Shown one piece after another: positions 61,079 through 64,000 of a stretch of 64,000 nucleotides of DNA (positions are counted from its first letter, which is position 1; each line of letters opens with the position of its first letter). This DNA is from Paenibacillus antri (GTDB lineage Bacteria > Bacillota > Bacilli > Paenibacillales > YIM-B00363), in NCBI RefSeq assembly GCF_005765165.1, contig NZ_VCIW01000002.1, positions 434,001 through 498,000 of the forward strand. The letters run 5' to 3'. The notes under the pieces were generated by a model that ran no database searches, had not been told where the DNA came from, and saw only the letters and a list, made by a program, of their open reading frames with translations. Position numbers and translations under genes: made by a program.

Positions 61079-61646
61079 AGCTTGCGCGCTCGTGGAGCGG
61101 GAGATGCCCGCGAAGCGGTGGCGCCATACGCTGGGCGTCGTCGAATCGAGCGTCGCGCTCGCCGAGCGATTCGGCGCCGACGCGGAGAAGGCGCGGATCG
61201 CGGCGATTTTGCACGACGTCGCTAAGTTCTGGCCCGTGGAGAAGCAGCGCCAGGCGATTCTCGACGACGGCGACGCGGCCGGGCTCGATACCCTGCTCTT
61301 CGATAAGGAGCTGTGGCATTCGCATGCGGGAGCGTTCGTCGCGAGGCGCGATTTCGGCCTGGACGACGCCGAGTCGCTCGACGCGATTCGGTACCATACC
61401 TCGGGCCGCCCCGGCATGACGAAGCTCGAGAAGATCGTCTGCCTCGCCGATTACATCGAGCCGGGTCGAGACTTCCCCGGCGTCGACGCGCTGCGGAAGC
61501 TGTCCGAGAAGAGTCTCGAGGAGGCGCTCGTCGCCGGCTTCGACGGGACGCTCCGATTTTTGATCGAACAAGGCAAACGCATTTACCCGTTGACGGTACT
61601 GACCCGCAACGATTTATTGACCCAAATTCGACCTGGAGGTTTTTGA
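61059..61646 (+). CDS. yqeK: HD-domain hydrolase YqeK (diadenosine tetraphosphatase)
   Basis: 195 residues; ATG at 61059 with AGAGGGGG upstream, ATG at 61065 also possible. HD motif residues in RWRHTLGVVES and AAILHDVAKFW, with later His in ELWHSHAG and YHTSGRPG. YqeK-family enzymes split Ap4A symmetrically. The start lies inside nadD, so the genes are coupled. Confidence 0.94.
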   Translation: MRMSIDEACALVEREMPAKRWRHTLGVVESSVALAERFGADAEKARIAAILHDVAKFWPVEKQRQAILDDGDAAGLDTLLFDKELWHSHAGAFVARRDFGLDDAESLDAIRYHTSGRPGMTKLEKIVCLADYIEPGRDFPGVDALRKLSEKSLEEALVAGFDGTLRFLIEQGKRIYPLTVLTRNDLLTQIRPGGF

Positions 61647-61994
61647 ATGACCGTATCCCCTGACGCATTGCTCCAACTCGCGGTGGAAGCCGCGGAAGAC
61701 AAGAAAGCTCTAAACATCGTCGCGCTCGACCTGACCGGCATCTCGCCGGTGGCCGATTATTACGTCATCTGCCACGGCAATTCGGATACTCAGGTGCAGT
61801 CGATCACGACGGAAATCCGCAAGAAAGCGGAGGAGGCGGGCGTGCGCGTGCGCGGCGTCGAAGGCTTCGATACCGCGCGCTGGGTGCTGCTCGACATCGG
61901 CGACGTCGTCGTGCACGTGTTCCACCGCGAAGAGCGCGAGTATTACAATATCGAGCGGCTGTGGTCGGACGCCAAGTCCGTCGAGCTCGCATGA
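61647..61994 (+). CDS. rsfS: Ribosomal silencing factor RsfS
   Basis: 115 residues, TGGAGG 7-8 nt upstream. RsfS/Iojap motifs: DKKALNIVALDLTGISPVADYYVICHG within residues 20-50, VEGFDTARWVLLDIGDVVVHVF and EREYYNIERLW near the end. Binds L14 of the 50S subunit and blocks subunit joining in starvation. Confidence 0.96.
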   Translation: MTVSPDALLQLAVEAAEDKKALNIVALDLTGISPVADYYVICHGNSDTQVQSITTEIRKKAEEAGVRVRGVEGFDTARWVLLDIGDVVVHVFHREEREYYNIERLWSDAKSVELA

Positions 61995-62935
61995 CGGGCA
62001 GGGACATCGTTCGCGTCGCGCCGCTCGCCTCGGGCACGGTGCAGACGCTTAAGGTTTCGGAAGAAAACGCCCACGGCTTCACGCTCACGAACGGCAAGCA
62101 GGACGTGCTGCTGCCGTTCCCGGAGGCGCTCGGACAGCCGCTGAAGCGAGGCGCTTCGGTCGAGGCGTATTTGTACCACGACAGCGAAGACCGAATGACC
62201 GCGACGCTTCGCGAGCCGTTGGCGCGGTTCGGCAAGGTGGCGCGGCTGAAGATCGCGGACATGAATCCGCGCTTGGGCTGGTTCCTGGATATCGGCTTGT
62301 CCCGGCACATGCTGCTGCCGCTGAAGGAGCTGCCCAGCGAGAAATCCGTATGGCCGCTCGTCGGCGACGAGGTGTACGTTCGCGTCGACCGCGACAAGGA
62401 GGGGCGTTTGCTCGCCCGCTCCGTGAAGGAGGCGGACCTCGCCCCTTACGCCTTCAAGGCGCCGGACGCGTGGCGCAACCGATGGATGGACGCGTGGGTA
62501 TACCGTTCGCTGACGGCCGGCTCGCTCGTCGTCGTCGAAGGCGGGGTGCTCGGCTTCGGCGCGATCGGCTTCATTCCGTCGCACGATCGACCGCGGCCGC
62601 TGCGCATCGGCGAGAAGGTGAACGCCCGCGTGACGTTCGTTCGCGAGGACGGGCACGTCAATCTGTCGATGCGCAAGCAGAAAGAAGTCGGCCGCGGCGA
62701 AGACGCGGACAAGCTGCTCGCGGAGCTGCGGCGTCGGCCCGACGGCGCGATGCCGTACTCCGACGAGTCGCCCGCCGACGCGATCTCGAAGCGGTTCGGC
62801 ATCAGCAAGTCGGCGTTCAAGCGGGCGATCGGCAAGCTATACAAGGACGGGTACATCGAGCAGAAGGGCAGCTGGACGCACCTGACCGAGAAGGGGAAGG
62901 CGCTCGCGTCTTCCGGAGACGAGGCGGAAGGATGA
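61991..62935 (+). CDS. S1-like RNA-binding protein (CvfB/YitL family)
   Basis: 314 residues from ATG at 61991 (ATGA overlap with rsfS). Three S1-type domains: ASGTVQTLKVSEENAHGFTL, KVARLKIADMNPRLGWFLDIG...KELP and ARVTFVREDGHVNLSMR, followed by a C-terminal winged helix (AISKRFGISKSAFKRAIGKLYKDGYIEQ). CvfB in S. aureus affects virulence-gene expression through RNA binding. In this branch of Bacillota it is often inserted between rsfS and yqeM. Confidence 0.9.
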   Translation: MTGRDIVRVAPLASGTVQTLKVSEENAHGFTLTNGKQDVLLPFPEALGQPLKRGASVEAYLYHDSEDRMTATLREPLARFGKVARLKIADMNPRLGWFLDIGLSRHMLLPLKELPSEKSVWPLVGDEVYVRVDRDKEGRLLARSVKEADLAPYAFKAPDAWRNRWMDAWVYRSLTAGSLVVVEGGVLGFGAIGFIPSHDRPRPLRIGEKVNARVTFVREDGHVNLSMRKQKEVGRGEDADKLLAELRRRPDGAMPYSDESPADAISKRFGISKSAFKRAIGKLYKDGYIEQKGSWTHLTEKGKALASSGDEAEG

Positions 62936-63732
62936 CGAAGACGAACGAAGCGCCGCACGCCTCCGGAGGGCCGTACGGCGCTTTCGCTTATGTGTACGAC
63001 CGTCTGATGGCGGACATGCCGTACGGCGAATGGCTCGGTTGGCTGGACGCGTATTGGTCCGCGCGCGGGGGAAGGCCGAGCGACGTCGTCGATCTCGGCT
63101 GCGGCACCGGCACGCTTGCGATCCCGCTCGCGCGGGAGGGCTCGCGCGTGACCGGCGTCGACTTGTCCGCCGATATGATCGAGGTCGCTCGGCGGAAGGA
63201 AGCCGCCGTTCGAAGCGAGCTGGCGGTGCCCGGCGAGCTGGAGTGGGTCGTCGGCGACATGCGGGAATGGCGCGCGCCGGCGCCCGTCGACGCGGTCGTC
63301 TCGCTGTGCGATTGCCTGAATTATTTGACGGAGGAAGCCGACGTCGCGCGGGCGTTCGGTTCGGCCTTCGCGGCGCTGAAGCCCGGCGGCGCGTTCCTGT
63401 TCGACATGCATCATCCGAATCAGCTCGACGCTTACATGGCGAACGAGCCGTTCTGCCACGACGACGAAGAGGCCTCCTACATATGGACGTGCGAGTTGGA
63501 CGAGGAGACGTCGACGATCGCGCATCGGTTGACGTTCTTCGTGCGCGGCGCCGACGGCCGGTACGACCGCTCGGTCGAGACGCATCGTCAGCGCGTCTAT
63601 TCGGAGGCGACGATCCGCAAGCTGCTTGCCGACGCGGGCTTCTCCGGGATCGAGACGTACGCCGACTTTACGTTCGACCCGATCGACGACGACGAGACGA
63701 CGCGGATGTTTTTCGCGGCGACGAAGCGCTGA
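62932..63732 (+). CDS. yqeM: Class I SAM-dependent methyltransferase (YqeM)
   Basis: 266 residues from ATG at 62932 (ATGA overlap). SAM-binding motif I VVDLGCGTGTLAIPLA, acidic post-I GVDLSADM, motif II-like DAVVSLCDCLNYL. Size and position at the end of the yqeG-rsfS block identify it as YqeM; the methylated substrate is not known. Followed by an independent promoter and a T-box leader. Confidence 0.92.
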   Translation: MTKTNEAPHASGGPYGAFAYVYDRLMADMPYGEWLGWLDAYWSARGGRPSDVVDLGCGTGTLAIPLAREGSRVTGVDLSADMIEVARRKEAAVRSELAVPGELEWVVGDMREWRAPAPVDAVVSLCDCLNYLTEEADVARAFGSAFAALKPGGAFLFDMHHPNQLDAYMANEPFCHDDEEASYIWTCELDEETSTIAHRLTFFVRGADGRYDRSVETHRQRVYSEATIRKLLADAGFSGIETYADFTFDPIDDDETTRMFFAATKR

Positions 63733-63745
63733 AGCCGCGTTCGGC

Positions 63746-63775
63746 TTGACTTCCGCCGCTTTTTCCGCGTATAAT
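63746..63775 (+). promoter_or_regulatory. Promoter of the T-box-controlled gene
   Basis: TTGACT (63746-63751), 18 bp, perfect TATAAT (63770-63775), about 30 bp before the first conserved T-box structure. Confidence 0.8.
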
Positions 63776-63794
63776 TTGGGAAATTGAACACTTT

Positions 63795-64000
63795 TTCGAG
63801 CAACGATAAGGATTAGTACCCGGGAACCCCGTACTTCAGAGAGCCGACGGTTGGTGGAAGTCGGCACGGCGGATCGGCGAACTCGCCTTGGAGCACCGCG
63901 GAAGAGAAATCCGCGGCGAAGCCCTCGCGTTAAGAGGTCAAGTGAACGGACCGAGGAAGCACCGCGGCCGTTAACTAGGGTGGTACCACGGGAGACAAAG
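63795..64000 (+). ncRNA. T-box leader, probable leucyl-tRNA synthetase gene (cut by window end)
   Basis: Canonical elements in order: AGTA (63814 region), the AG-bulge/distal-loop segment AGAGAGCC...GGTTGGTGGAA, the specifier region GGCGAACTCGCC with CTC at 63882-63884 (leucine codon), and the T-box AGGGTGGTACCACGG at 63977-63991. The terminator and coding region lie beyond the window. Uncharged tRNA(Leu) would stabilise the antiterminator. Leucine specificity is inferred from the codon, and leuS after yqeM is the common order in Paenibacillus. Confidence 0.9.

Overview
The window looks like a chromosomal segment of a GC-rich, endospore-forming member of the Paenibacillaceae (Paenibacillus or Cohnella type). 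The reasons are an intact sigma-K gene, a spoVAC-spoVAD-spoVAE cluster, the Bacillota yqeG-yqeH-aroE-nadD-yqeK-rsfS housekeeping block, a T-box leader, strong AGGAGG-type ribosome binding sites with many GTG and TTG starts, and several YesM/YesN two-component systems paired with LplB/YtcP/LipO-type sugar transporters. No tRNA, rRNA or CRISPR array was seen. Genus is an inference; no database was consulted.

Layout. (1) 1-5.2 kb: the tail of a probable sugar-binding protein, a GntR regulator fused to a solute-binding-like domain, and a divergent large secreted beta-propeller protein. (2) 5.3-10.5 kb: an A/T-richer stretch with a PadR-DUF1048-DUF1048-ABC exporter operon, sigK, a DUF3231 gene and a small membrane protein. 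(3) 10.5-20.9 kb: AraC regulators, an aldo/keto reductase plus zinc dehydrogenase pair, a 317-bp inverted-repeat element, a two-component system and a divergent MalEFG-like sugar transporter. (4) 21-24.7 kb: small stress and resistance units (AHSA1 protein, MerR plus a CxxC mini-protein behind a mer-like promoter, TetR plus paired SMR exporters, phytanoyl-CoA dioxygenase-like protein). (5) 25-31.7 kb: a tight operon of aldo/keto reductase, creatininase-family protein, GH31 and GH95 glycosidases, apparently intracellular and suited to fucosylated or xylosylated oligosaccharides such as those from xyloglucan.

(6) 32.4-45.6 kb: an MBL-fold hydrolase, then a complete sensing, uptake and degradation locus: response regulator, histidine kinase, two permeases, lipoprotein, and a 1520-residue secreted clan-A glycosidase with five tandem C-terminal modules. 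The regions in front of the transporter and of the glycosidase share a pattern of four TTCAA boxes spaced about 21/32/21 bp, a candidate operator for the response regulator. (7) 45.7-51 kb: cyclase, MarR plus MFS exporter (its C-terminus appears frameshifted), ROK kinase plus ChbG-type deacetylase, and a pterin-binding-like protein. (8) 51-57.8 kb: spoVA genes and a MoxR-DUF58-transglutaminase operon. (9) 57.8-64 kb: the yqeG-to-yqeM block, which lacks the expected yhbY/yqeI gene, followed by a promoter and a T-box leader with a probable leucine specifier, presumably for leuS beyond the window edge.

Carbohydrate scavenging is the main theme: four sugar-binding or transport units, two glycosidase loci, four AraC-domain regulators and two histidine kinases. 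Start codons were chosen by ribosome-binding-site spacing and often differ from the longest reading frame.
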